The notes under the pieces: model-generated
Databases searched by the model: none
Told to the model about the DNA's origin: nothing
What the model saw: the letters and a program-made list of their open reading frames with translations, nothing else
Shown here: positions 1-7,680 of the stretch, in pieces
How the letters are laid out: each line of letters starts with the position of its first letter
Position numbering within the stretch: the stretch's first letter is position 1
From: Hirschia sp964352025
GTDB taxonomy: Bacteria > Pseudomonadota > Alphaproteobacteria > Caulobacterales > Hyphomonadaceae
Length of the DNA: 64,000 nt
Assembly: GCA_964352025.1 (NCBI GenBank)
Contig: CAYGPZ010000002.1
Coordinates: 1 to 64,000, forward strand
Direction of reading: 5' to 3'
Position numbers and translations under genes: made by a program

Positions 1-103
1 GTGTTGGTCCGGGGGTGGGAGTCGGGGTGGAGCCTCCGCCGCCGCCACTACAGGCAGCAACAAGGAAACTCAAGGCAACGCTATTAGATTTAAGCCAATT
101 CAT
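1..103 (-). CDS. Lipoprotein, N-terminal part only (runs off the window)
   Basis: Only the first 34 codons are inside the window. Read on the minus strand from ATG at 103-101, the peptide has a hydrophobic signal ending in the lipobox-like LVAAC, followed by SGGGGG and a Thr-Pro repeat (STPTPTPGPT). This is a typical bacterial lipoprotein start: a short signal, a lipidated Cys and a flexible Gly/Thr-Pro linker leading to an exported domain. An AGGAG ribosome site lies 8 bases before the ATG. The functional domain is outside the window, so no function can be given. It is divergent from the DUF1080 gene. Confidence 0.7.
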   Translation of the reverse strand, partial: MNWLKSNSVALSFLVAACSGGGGGSTPTPTPGPT

Positions 104-253
104 TGCAATATCTCCTGATTATATTGCTATCTTGGCGGCTAAGATAGTGAAGTCAACGCGCGCGCAAAAGATAACGTATTCTTAATCGAATCGTATATCA
201 GCGTATCGCGGCAGATGTGTGCAGATATCTAGTAATTGTCATTTTTGCGATTG

Positions 254-267
254 TGATAACGTTGTCA
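254..267. promoter_or_regulatory. LacI-family operator candidate
   Basis: TGATAACGTTGTCA is a 14-base palindrome centred on CG with one mismatched pair. Even symmetry around a central CG and the AACGTT core are usual for LacI-family sugar regulators. It lies about 90 bases before the DUF1080 gene and 150 bases before the divergent lipoprotein gene, so either could be the target. No LacI-type gene is in the window. The binding protein is inferred. Confidence 0.4.
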
Positions 268-354
268 AATTGAGTAGCCAATGCTAAGCGGGATTACTGC
301 TGGCTTGCGGGGGACGCATAGCGCTTGAATTCGACATGTCCAAAGGGGAATGAA

Positions 355-1239
355 ATGAAAGCTAAGAATATTAGATATATCGGAGGGCTTAGTTTTCTCC
401 TTCTTGCTCTTTCAGCGTGCGCGCAAACTCAATGGACACCTCTTTTAGATAGTGAGCTGAGTCAGTGGGACACGTTTCTAAGCTATCGTCACCAAGAGGG
501 ATATGATGGCTCTATCCCTACAGATGATGACGGAAATGAAATCATGCCGATCGGTTTTAACACCGGTAATGATGAGATGGGTGTATTCACCACTATCATC
601 GAAAATGGCGACCCCGTTTTACGTGTCAGTGGCGAAGCATATGGGGCTGTTATTTCAAAGAAAGAGTACCGGAACTATCGTTTGAAAATGAAAGTAAAAT
701 GGGGCGATATTGTTTGGCCACCCCGCGAGAAAAAACTAAAAGACTCAGGCATACTTTATCATTCAATCGGTCCTATGGGCGCTGAATATTGGCGCAGCTG
801 GATGTTGTCTCAAGAATTCCAGATCATGCATGGGCATATGGGTGATTTTTGGAGCCAAGCCAATTCTGCGATCGATATTCGTGCATTTATTCCCGAGCAC
901 ATTATGAACCCTGTAGCGGATGAAAGTCAGGATTGGATTTCTGTCGGTCGAGAGCAAGACATAGCCGGATTTGTTCTACGCAAAGAAAACTATGAAAGCC
1001 CTGTTGGCGAGTGGACGGAGCTTGAATTGATCTGTCATGAGGGCCGTAGTCTGCATATCGTCAATGGCAAAGTGGCGATGGCGTTGCAAAATTCTCGCTA
1101 TATCGAAGATGGTAAAGCGATTGATTTATATGAAGGTAAAATCCAGTTGCAAAGCGAAGCTGCGGAGCTGTTTTATAAAGACATTGAAATTCTAGAGATC
1201 GACGCGATGCCAGAAAAATATGCGCGTAATTTTGAATAA
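355..1239 (+). CDS. DUF1080 (3-keto-disaccharide hydrolase-like) lipoprotein
   Basis: Exported protein with a signal ending in the lipobox LALSAC, then a beta-sandwich of the DUF1080/3-keto-disaccharide hydrolase type. Family marks include the opening WTPLLDSELSQWDTF, the segment YRLKMKVKWG with DSGILYHS after it, and a closing IQLQSEAAELFYKDIEI strand. Members bind or hydrolyse sugars, often in periplasmic glycan use. An upstream in-frame TTG exists at 325, but ATG 355 is preferred because AAAGGGGAA precedes it and the signal peptide then starts with MKAK. A LacI-like operator upstream suggests sugar control. The substrate is unknown. Confidence 0.8.
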   Translation: MKAKNIRYIGGLSFLLLALSACAQTQWTPLLDSELSQWDTFLSYRHQEGYDGSIPTDDDGNEIMPIGFNTGNDEMGVFTTIIENGDPVLRVSGEAYGAVISKKEYRNYRLKMKVKWGDIVWPPREKKLKDSGILYHSIGPMGAEYWRSWMLSQEFQIMHGHMGDFWSQANSAIDIRAFIPEHIMNPVADESQDWISVGREQDIAGFVLRKENYESPVGEWTELELICHEGRSLHIVNGKVAMALQNSRYIEDGKAIDLYEGKIQLQSEAAELFYKDIEILEIDAMPEKYARNFE

Positions 1240-1336
1240 AAATAGATAGTTATTTTTTGTACCTAAATTCAGACCACACGATTTCGTGAATACGCATTGA
1301 TTGGACAAGGTGAATTTATTCAATCAGTATTTATGT

Positions 1337-1642
1337 ATGGATACGGATGAAACAATACCCCAAAAAATCAAACGGTTTGCCGCTGATTTAATTGCCTCAA
1401 TCCTTGTTGCTTTGGTTCCGGCTGTGATTGCTGGAACGATTGTTTGCTTTATAATTGAGGCGCAAACAGGACGCATATGGGAAGGCGTTTGGCCGCCGCT
1501 TTCTTGGGGAGCCGCAATTATCGGCTTTACAATGAGCTTTGTCTTCTGTCTGGAAACTCCCTTTGGATGCGCCATGTGTACGCGGATTGTTTGGCGCAAC
1601 AAGTTGATGAATGCACTCTTCCCAAAATCTCCTCCATCCTAA
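1337..1642 (+). CDS. Small two-helix membrane protein, unknown function
   Basis: A 101-residue product if started at ATG 1337; a TTG at 1301 would add 12 residues. It has a short charged N-terminus (KIKRFAAD) and two hydrophobic segments, one around LIASILVALVPAVIAGTIV and one around SWGAAIIGFTMSFVF, with several Cys near the second. The charged C-terminus is short. I do not recognise the family. It is on the same strand as the oxygenase that follows. No strong ribosome site was seen, so its reality is moderately supported only. Confidence 0.45.
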   Translation: MDTDETIPQKIKRFAADLIASILVALVPAVIAGTIVCFIIEAQTGRIWEGVWPPLSWGAAIIGFTMSFVFCLETPFGCAMCTRIVWRNKLMNALFPKSPPS

Positions 1643-1739
1643 CTCTCATCACACCTAACGACTTCGTTGGCACAATTGATTTGTTCTTTACCAAAGACGC
1701 GCGTATGCAGGATCACCTCATAACTGCGCGGTATACATA

Positions 1740-2423
1740 TTGGCACACGCATATTTTGGAGGGCTTGAGCCCTCAGCCTGGAATTGGCTCAATGCTCTAG
1801 CCGAGCCAGGGTGGGCTGTTGCCTATAATCTGGTCCCTTCTGATATGCTTGAAAACCTAAGGCTTGAAGCGCGCCAATTACATGCAGATGACCAATTGCA
1901 ATTGGCAGGCATTGGCCGTGCTGATGCCTTGCTAAAAGATAAGAGCATTCGCCGCGATAAAACCCATTGGCTCTCCCATACCAGTGCGCCCCAATCCGCC
2001 TATCTGGATTTGATGGAGGAATTGCGCCTCATCCTGAACCAGTCCCTGTTTATGGGATTGTTTGATTATGAAGCCCATTATTCAGCCTATGAAACAGGGG
2101 CTTATTACAAGCGACATGTCGATGCGTTTAAGGGCGCGAAAAATCGCATTCTGTCGACCGTTTTATATCTCAATGAAGATTGGCAAGAAGGCGATGGCGG
2201 CAAGCTGGCCATATATAAAGACCGCGCATCTCAAACGCCCGTCGCACAAATCGCGCCTGAAGGCGGCACATTAGTCGTCTTCCTATCTGAAGATATCCCG
2301 CATGAAGTATTGCCCGCGCAAAAAGACCGCTATTCCATCGCCGGCTGGTTCCGCCTAAACGACCGCGCCATCGCCCCAGTGCTGCAAGCACCTGTGCTGC
2401 CACTGCCGACTTTGCCGGAGTGA
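1740..2423 (+). CDS. 2OG-Fe(II) oxygenase, prolyl 4-hydroxylase-like
   Basis: About 227 residues with the double-stranded beta-helix core of 2-oxoglutarate/iron dioxygenases. The iron ligands appear as H-V-D in YYKRHVDAFKG and the distal His in EDIPHEVL; the Arg for 2-oxoglutarate is in KDRYSIAGWFR. The strand STVLYLNEDW and the glycine-rich turn before KLAIY fit the bacterial P4Hc/SM-20 group. The substrate cannot be told from sequence; relatives hydroxylate proteins or small molecules in the cytoplasm. The TTG at 1740 is chosen because family homology (PGWAVAYNLVPSDML) begins close to it; no good ATG lies further upstream in frame. Confidence 0.8.
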   Translation: MAHAYFGGLEPSAWNWLNALAEPGWAVAYNLVPSDMLENLRLEARQLHADDQLQLAGIGRADALLKDKSIRRDKTHWLSHTSAPQSAYLDLMEELRLILNQSLFMGLFDYEAHYSAYETGAYYKRHVDAFKGAKNRILSTVLYLNEDWQEGDGGKLAIYKDRASQTPVAQIAPEGGTLVVFLSEDIPHEVLPAQKDRYSIAGWFRLNDRAIAPVLQAPVLPLPTLPE

Positions 2424-2447
2424 GACTGGTTGGTCGCTGTGGTCCTG

Positions 2448-2592
2448 CTGTCATCCCAGCGAAGGTTGCGATCCACTCATCAGCGCTAATTCCCCCTGCA
2501 GTTTCGTTCAATGCTTTTGCGGTTGTCGCAATAAAGAGATGGCAAAGCCAGTCTTGTTGAGCAGTAGACACCAGCCTTCGCTGGGGTGACAG
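2448..2592. repeat. Inverted repeat pair, small mobile-like palindromic element
   Basis: Two 21-base arms, 2448-2468 (CTGTCATCCCAGCGAAGGTTG) and 2572-2592, are inverted copies differing at two positions and enclose about 100 bases. There is no open frame of note inside. Arms with a CCAGCGAAGG core resemble the short palindromic repeats scattered in alphaproteobacterial genomes. It lies between the convergent oxygenase and HEAT genes, next to the three-hairpin repeat. Confidence 0.55.
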
Positions 2593-2629
2593 TTTTGGGG
2601 AGATGACGATTTGAAATTCCAAACTGTCT

Positions 2630-2718
2630 TTCCCGCGAAGGCGGGAATCCAGCCCAATTCATTAAGACGCGCAAAGCGCGGCATACTTAATTGTCTGGAC
2701 CCCAGATTAAGTCTGGGG
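2630..2718 (-). repeat. Three-hairpin dispersed repeat, copy A
   Basis: On the minus strand this reads as three hairpins in a row: CCCCAGA/TCTGGGG (2718-2700), CGCGC/GCGCG (2680-2668) and TTCCCGC/GCGGGAA with a CTTC loop (2647-2630). Linkers between them, including TTGGGCTGGA before the last hairpin, match copy B at 49719-49805. It starts 56 bases after the stop of the minus-strand HEAT gene, in the sense orientation, so it would sit in that gene's 3' untranslated RNA. Function unknown. Confidence 0.75.
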
Positions 2719-2773
2719 AAATGGTTTTCGTTAGGTAGCATTCTATGACGACTTTATAGGAAGAATTTTCAAT

Positions 2774-3874
2774 TCAGTGCTGATCTAATGCCGAAAGAAG
2801 AAATTTCCCTCTTTCTTGGATGCTAGGATACGTATCTTTCAAAAGCTGCTGAGCCATTTTCTTAATGGGCAGATCTAATTCGGCACGATACTTTATTAAT
2901 GCATCGGCAGCTACTTTTCTTTCCCGCCAAAATTTGCTTTCAAATGCTTCTGTTATTATTGGCTCTTTGGGAAATGATACGCTTAACGACCTGCTTACTA
3001 TGACGGGTTCTCGTCTGTACACTCCGAAAGATTTATCTACCCATTTATCCGTATATCCATTTTTCCATTTGGCTTCGCCGAATAAAAGTGTTTCAGTTGC
3101 TATCGCTCGGATCGAAGGATTTTTTGATCGTAGTCTTATTTGTTCTAGGTGGCCATCAATGTCACTGCCCTGCAGGAGGTAGTTGAAAATTCTCACTGCA
3201 TATGGAGATGGTTGCTCTGTAAGTTCACTCACCAATAGTTCGACAATATCAGGTCTTAGTAATTGAAGTTGAATGCGTGACCTATGCTGGGTATCCCAGC
3301 GCATCCATTGCTTGCTGTTTTTTATGAATACGGGGAGGATACTTGCAATTGTTTTTACATCAGTTTTTGGAAAGCACCTTTCAACCGCTTCAATGGCAGC
3401 CAGTCGAACTTCGTCTACCCAATTGTTTGTGAGATTTAAGACGTTCATCGCTTCAAAACTGCTTAGTTCGTCGTCAATGTGTTTTAGGGCTAGCTCACGA
3501 TCGTAACCATTATAACTGTGAAGTAAGAAAAAAGACAAATCCGGTACTTTGAAGCATAAGCGCTTCAATTGTGGCGGTGCTTGTTCTACTCGTAAATAGT
3601 AATTGTAACTTTTAAATCCGAAGTTACGGATTTCGTTGGATTTTTTAATGGTGTCTTTAGCGTTGATGAGAGAAGTCGTTTCTCTAAAAATCCGCGCATT
3701 TTTGGCTATTTCTTTGCTGTTTAATTGTAGCGTGTTTAGAGTGCGAGTTACAGTTTCTAGCTTTGTTTTGGGGTAATCTACTGGAGTAGGAATGGACTGA
3801 GATGAAGATGATGGAACACCCCATTGTTTTGCAATGGACTGTTTTAAATTACTAATGAGTTGGAGAATGTTCAT
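2774..3874 (-). CDS. HEAT-like alpha-helical repeat protein, unknown function
   Basis: About 366 residues, alpha-helical throughout, with repeated amphipathic helix pairs such as NNWVDEVRLAAIEAVERCFP and NPSIRAIATETLLFG that resemble degenerate HEAT repeats, and a final one near FWRERKVAADALIKY. Such proteins usually scaffold protein contacts; no catalytic motif is visible and no signal peptide. Start ATG 3874 is chosen because it overlaps the stop of the upstream thermonuclease gene (TAATG), so the two are translationally coupled. The gene is AT-rich compared with glyQ/glyS nearby, suggesting an accessory origin. A structured repeat lies just after the stop. Confidence 0.65.
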   Translation of the reverse strand: MNILQLISNLKQSIAKQWGVPSSSSQSIPTPVDYPKTKLETVTRTLNTLQLNSKEIAKNARIFRETTSLINAKDTIKKSNEIRNFGFKSYNYYLRVEQAPPQLKRLCFKVPDLSFFLLHSYNGYDRELALKHIDDELSSFEAMNVLNLTNNWVDEVRLAAIEAVERCFPKTDVKTIASILPVFIKNSKQWMRWDTQHRSRIQLQLLRPDIVELLVSELTEQPSPYAVRIFNYLLQGSDIDGHLEQIRLRSKNPSIRAIATETLLFGEAKWKNGYTDKWVDKSFGVYRREPVIVSRSLSVSFPKEPIITEAFESKFWRERKVAADALIKYRAELDLPIKKMAQQLLKDTYPSIQERGKFLLSALDQH

Positions 3875-4422
3875 TATTTGCACGAGCAGCTGTCGCCCCG
3901 TTTTTCTTTCCTCCAAATCCAAGGAGCTTTGTGTTCAGTCGCATGAATTCCAAGTTCTTTTTCTTCTGCATAAATCTGATCCGCTTGATACCCTTCACCA
4001 TATTTTGGGTCAGCATATGCCCAACCATTGCTGACTAAGTCTTTACTGACGTCTAGGGTTCCGACACGGCAATCTGCGATATAGCGCCCATAGCGAATCC
4101 ATGGTTTTTTATCTTTGATTTTGAATTCGCATTCGAAATCTTTGTGAAAGGCTAAACGTTCTAAATGATTACTAGCTTGAATGTGACAGTAGTTTCTCGA
4201 AAGACCGTCTTTGATACAACTTTGCGTAGCTTCTGGAGCATCAATTCCATATAGCCTGATTTCGTGATTGCCGACCCAAAGAGTATCTCCATCTACTATT
4301 TCGATTGTACTTTCACTACCTGCTTTCACGATCAATTTGTCATTTTGCATTGTTTCAGTTTGAGCATTCGATGATGAAATAAAAACAGCAATTATACTCG
4401 CAATTTGTAGAATCGATTTCAT
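3874..4422 (-). CDS. Secreted thermonuclease-like protein (SNc domain)
   Basis: About 182 residues with an N-terminal signal peptide ending near SSSNAQ, then a staphylococcal-nuclease fold. Family marks are the DGDT motif (EIVDGDTLWVG), the RLYGIDAPE motif with catalytic Arg, and YGRYIADC carrying the second Arg; these serve calcium-dependent phosphodiester cleavage. A C-terminal KRGDSCSCK tail holds extra Cys. Expected to act in the periplasm or outside. ATG 4422 is chosen because a GGGGAG site precedes it and it starts the signal peptide. It heads a two-gene unit with the HEAT-like gene. Confidence 0.85.
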   Translation of the reverse strand: MKSILQIASIIAVFISSSNAQTETMQNDKLIVKAGSESTIEIVDGDTLWVGNHEIRLYGIDAPEATQSCIKDGLSRNYCHIQASNHLERLAFHKDFECEFKIKDKKPWIRYGRYIADCRVGTLDVSKDLVSNGWAYADPKYGEGYQADQIYAEEKELGIHATEHKAPWIWRKEKRGDSCSCK

Positions 4423-4555
4423 GATAACTCCCCACCTTGATCCCATTGTCATAAAAGACTAGCTTCCGCGCCAAATTGTGCAATGGATGCGGTGGGGGAT
4501 TCTGTGTTTTATCCAGACCAGAAAAATGCCCAACGCGGATAATAAAGAAACTGAC

Positions 4556-5452
4556 ATGTCAGCAAGCCAAAAACCAAAATCATTTCAGGATTTGATCCTG
4601 ACACTTCAAACATATTGGGCTTCGCGTGGATGCGCGATTTTGCAGCCTTATGATATGGAGGTCGGCGCAGGGACATTGCATCCGGCAACGACACTGCGCG
4701 CGCTTGGGCCTAAGCCGTGGAATGTGGCCTATGTGCAGCCATCGCGTCGTCCGACAGATGGTCGTTATGGTGAAAACCCAAACCGCTTGCAGCACTATTA
4801 TCAGTTTCAGGTGATTTTAAAGCCAAATCCACCTGAAATTCAGGATTGGTATCTGGAAAGCCTGCGCGCCATTGGTCTTGACCCAACGGTGCATGATATC
4901 CGCTTTGTGGAAGATGACTGGGAAAACCCAACGGTTGGTGCTTGGGGCCTTGGTTGGGAAGTCTGGTGTGATGGGATGGAAGTCTCTCAATTCACATATT
5001 TCCAACAAGTGGGTGGCTTGGATGTGCGCCCAGTATCGGGTGAGCTGACCTATGGTCTAGAGCGTTTGGCCATGTATGTGTTCGGCGTCGATAATGTCTA
5101 TGACCTGCCATATAATGATCCGGATAGTCCAAATCCGCTTTCTTATGGCGATGTTTTCCACGAGAATGAAAAACAACAATCTGCTTATAATTTCGAGCAC
5201 GCAGACACCGAGGCTTTGCTGGAAGGCTTTAAAGCGTGTGAACGTATGAGCCAGCGTCTGCTTGGATTGGAAAAGCCATTGCCTTTGCCTGCTTATGAGC
5301 AAGCCCTGAAAGCATCCCACATGTTCAATCTGCTGGATGCGCGCGGTGTTGTGTCACCAACCGAACGTCAGAGCTTTATTGCCCGCGTCCGCGACATGGC
5401 CAAAGGCGCTGCTGTTTCTTGGGCCACGCAAGAAGAAGCCGAGGCGCAATAG
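4556..5452 (+). CDS. glyQ: Glycyl-tRNA synthetase alpha subunit
   Basis: Catalytic alpha chain of the bacterial heterotetrameric glycyl-tRNA synthetase, charging tRNA-Gly with glycine in the cytoplasm. About 298 residues, the normal length. The class II core is plain: FQDLILTLQTYWASRGCAI, QPYDMEVGAGT, RRPTDGRYGENPNRLQHYYQ and ELTYGLERLAMY. ATG 4556 gives the family's usual short leader before FQDL; ATG 4526 is an in-frame alternative adding ten residues. The beta subunit gene follows after 57 bases and ppdK after that, a common alphaproteobacterial order. Confidence 0.97.
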   Translation: MSASQKPKSFQDLILTLQTYWASRGCAILQPYDMEVGAGTLHPATTLRALGPKPWNVAYVQPSRRPTDGRYGENPNRLQHYYQFQVILKPNPPEIQDWYLESLRAIGLDPTVHDIRFVEDDWENPTVGAWGLGWEVWCDGMEVSQFTYFQQVGGLDVRPVSGELTYGLERLAMYVFGVDNVYDLPYNDPDSPNPLSYGDVFHENEKQQSAYNFEHADTEALLEGFKACERMSQRLLGLEKPLPLPAYEQALKASHMFNLLDARGVVSPTERQSFIARVRDMAKGAAVSWATQEEAEAQ

Positions 5453-5509
5453 TCGCCCGCTTTTTGAACCGAATTTATACTGAATATTTGCCACGAAGGC
5501 ACGACCGAT

Positions 5510-7657
5510 ATGCCACAATTACTCCTCGAACTCCTCACTGAAGAAATTCCAGCTCGGATGCAGGCAAAAGCGCAGGCTGATCTTGAGCGCGCTGTTATGG
5601 ATAAGCTGACCGAAGCTGGCTTGATGGCCGAAGGTGTGAAGGCATTTTCTGGTCCACGTCGTTTGTGTGTGGTGGCCGAAGGTCTGCCAACTAAATCTGC
5701 GGATGTGAAAGAAGAGCGTAAAGGCCCTAAAGTTGGCGCGCCTGAAAAAGCCCTTGCGGGTTTCCTTCGCGGTGCTGGATTGGACAGTATTGATCAAGCT
5801 GAAATTCAGGACGGTAAAAAAGGTCAATTCTACGTCGCGATTATTGAAAAACCGGGCATAGATACGACTGAGCTTATCGCGAAAATGGTGCCGGAAATTA
5901 TCCGCGAATTTCACTGGCCAAAAAGTATGCGCTGGGGTTCGGGTGAATTGCGCTGGGTGCGTCCATTGCAAAGCATTCTATGTACGTTTGATGGCGAAAT
6001 TGTCCCATTTGAAGTGGACGGTATTCAATCTGGCAACCAAACACTAGGGCACCGCGTTATGGGACCGGGGCCTTTCACTGTGCGCCGCTTTGACGATTAT
6101 TCGGATATCATCAAAAACAAAGGTCACGTGATTTACGACCGTGACGAACGTATCGAAATCATCGCTCACGAAGCCAAGACATTGTGTGATGCACAGGGAC
6201 TTGAGCTGGTTGACGATAAAGGCCTTCTGGAAGAGGTCGCCGGACTAGCTGAATATCCAGTTGTTATTATGGGCGATATGGACCCAAAATTTCTGTCATT
6301 GCCGCCAGAAGTGATTACGCTTTCTATGCGTGTGCACCAGAAATATTTTGCTGTGCGTGATCCCAAGACTGGCAAGCTAGCACCCAAATTTATCGTGGTG
6401 GCCAATCTACGTGCTGATGATGGCGGTAAGACAATCGCGGCGGGGAATTCTAAAGTTCTCTCAGCGCGCTTAGCCGATGGTGTGTTCTTCTGGGAGAATG
6501 ACAAAGCGATCAAACTAGAAGATCGTTTTGATGCACTGGGCAAAATCGTATTCCACAAAAGCCTTGGAACTGTCCTTGGTAAAGTTCGCAATGTCGAAGT
6601 GCTTGTCGCGACGATGGCGAACTATGTTGGCAATTGTAAAGTTGAAGACGCCAAGCACGCTGCACGTATCGCCAAGTGTGACCTTGTCTCTGACATGGTG
6701 TTTGAATTTACAGAACTTGAAGGTGTTATGGGGCGCTATTACGCGATGGAAGAGGGCAAGCCTCAACACATTGCAGATGCGGTTCGCGATCACTACAAAC
6801 CCAAAGGTCCATCAGACGAGGTGCCTTGTGAGCCTGTCGCCGTGTCTTTGGCGCTTGCTGATAAAGTCGATACGCTTGTTGGTTTCTGGGCGATTGATGA
6901 AAAGCCGACTGGTTCGAAAGATCCATTTGCGCTTCGCCGTGCAGCATTAGGGGTTATCCGCCTTCTTCTCGAGAACAATGTGCGTATGTCCCTGCGCGAT
7001 GTGTTTGAAGAGCATTGCTACACAATTGGTGAAGAAGATAACGGGAAGCTCTGGCTTTGGAGCTATGGTGGTGATTCAGATGGGGATGATGAAGCTGGTC
7101 ACCAGATGGAAATCCAAGATCCTGAGGGTCTAGCCAATGACCTTCTCTCATTCTTCGCAGATCGATTAAAAGTATACCTGCGCGACAAAGGTCAGCGTTA
7201 TGACCTTATTGATGCTGTATTCGCATTGGGTGATGACGATCTTGTACGTATTGTTAAGCGCGTCGAAGCACTTGGTTCATTCTTGGACACTGACGAAGGT
7301 AAAAATCTCCTTGCGGGACAGAAACGTGCGGTAAACATACTACAAAAAGAAGAAAAAAAGGATGGTAGCGCTATAACAGGCGAAATTGATGAAAATCTGT
7401 TGTCTGAAACTGCGGAACAGGGTTTGCTAGATGCATTAAATGGCGTAACGGCCAAGGCAGAGACGGCGTTGAAGGATGAAAACTTTGAAGGCGCAATGTC
7501 AGCACTAAGTTTGCTGCGTGCACCAGTTGATAAGTTTTTTGATGATGTCATCGTCAATGCCGAAGACAAAGAAGTGCGGGAAAACCGCCTCAAATTGTTA
7601 GCTAGGATCCGGGATGTTACTAGCCAAGTCGCGGATTTTTCAAAAATAGAAGGCTAG
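5510..7657 (+). CDS. glyS: Glycyl-tRNA synthetase beta subunit
   Basis: Beta chain partner of GlyQ, 715 residues. It starts MPQLLLELLTEEIPARMQ, the standard opening, and carries the tRNA-handling region with FHWPKSMRWG, YPVVIMGDMD and LSMRVHQKYFAV, then a DKVDTLVGFWAID stretch with DPFALRRAALG, typical of the HD-like domain of this subunit. An acidic insert near GGDSDGDDEAG is unusual but in frame. The C-terminal part is the anticodon-binding-like helical domain. It is co-directional with glyQ and ppdK. Confidence 0.97.
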   Translation: MPQLLLELLTEEIPARMQAKAQADLERAVMDKLTEAGLMAEGVKAFSGPRRLCVVAEGLPTKSADVKEERKGPKVGAPEKALAGFLRGAGLDSIDQAEIQDGKKGQFYVAIIEKPGIDTTELIAKMVPEIIREFHWPKSMRWGSGELRWVRPLQSILCTFDGEIVPFEVDGIQSGNQTLGHRVMGPGPFTVRRFDDYSDIIKNKGHVIYDRDERIEIIAHEAKTLCDAQGLELVDDKGLLEEVAGLAEYPVVIMGDMDPKFLSLPPEVITLSMRVHQKYFAVRDPKTGKLAPKFIVVANLRADDGGKTIAAGNSKVLSARLADGVFFWENDKAIKLEDRFDALGKIVFHKSLGTVLGKVRNVEVLVATMANYVGNCKVEDAKHAARIAKCDLVSDMVFEFTELEGVMGRYYAMEEGKPQHIADAVRDHYKPKGPSDEVPCEPVAVSLALADKVDTLVGFWAIDEKPTGSKDPFALRRAALGVIRLLLENNVRMSLRDVFEEHCYTIGEEDNGKLWLWSYGGDSDGDDEAGHQMEIQDPEGLANDLLSFFADRLKVYLRDKGQRYDLIDAVFALGDDDLVRIVKRVEALGSFLDTDEGKNLLAGQKRAVNILQKEEKKDGSAITGEIDENLLSETAEQGLLDALNGVTAKAETALKDENFEGAMSALSLLRAPVDKFFDDVIVNAEDKEVRENRLKLLARIRDVTSQVADFSKIEG

Positions 7658-7680
7658 GGGACATAACAGGATACAACATA

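Noticed and set aside
2170..2622. Minus-strand frame across the oxygenase and repeat region
   Set aside because: It is antisense to the oxygenase gene and its second half is palindromic repeat DNA.
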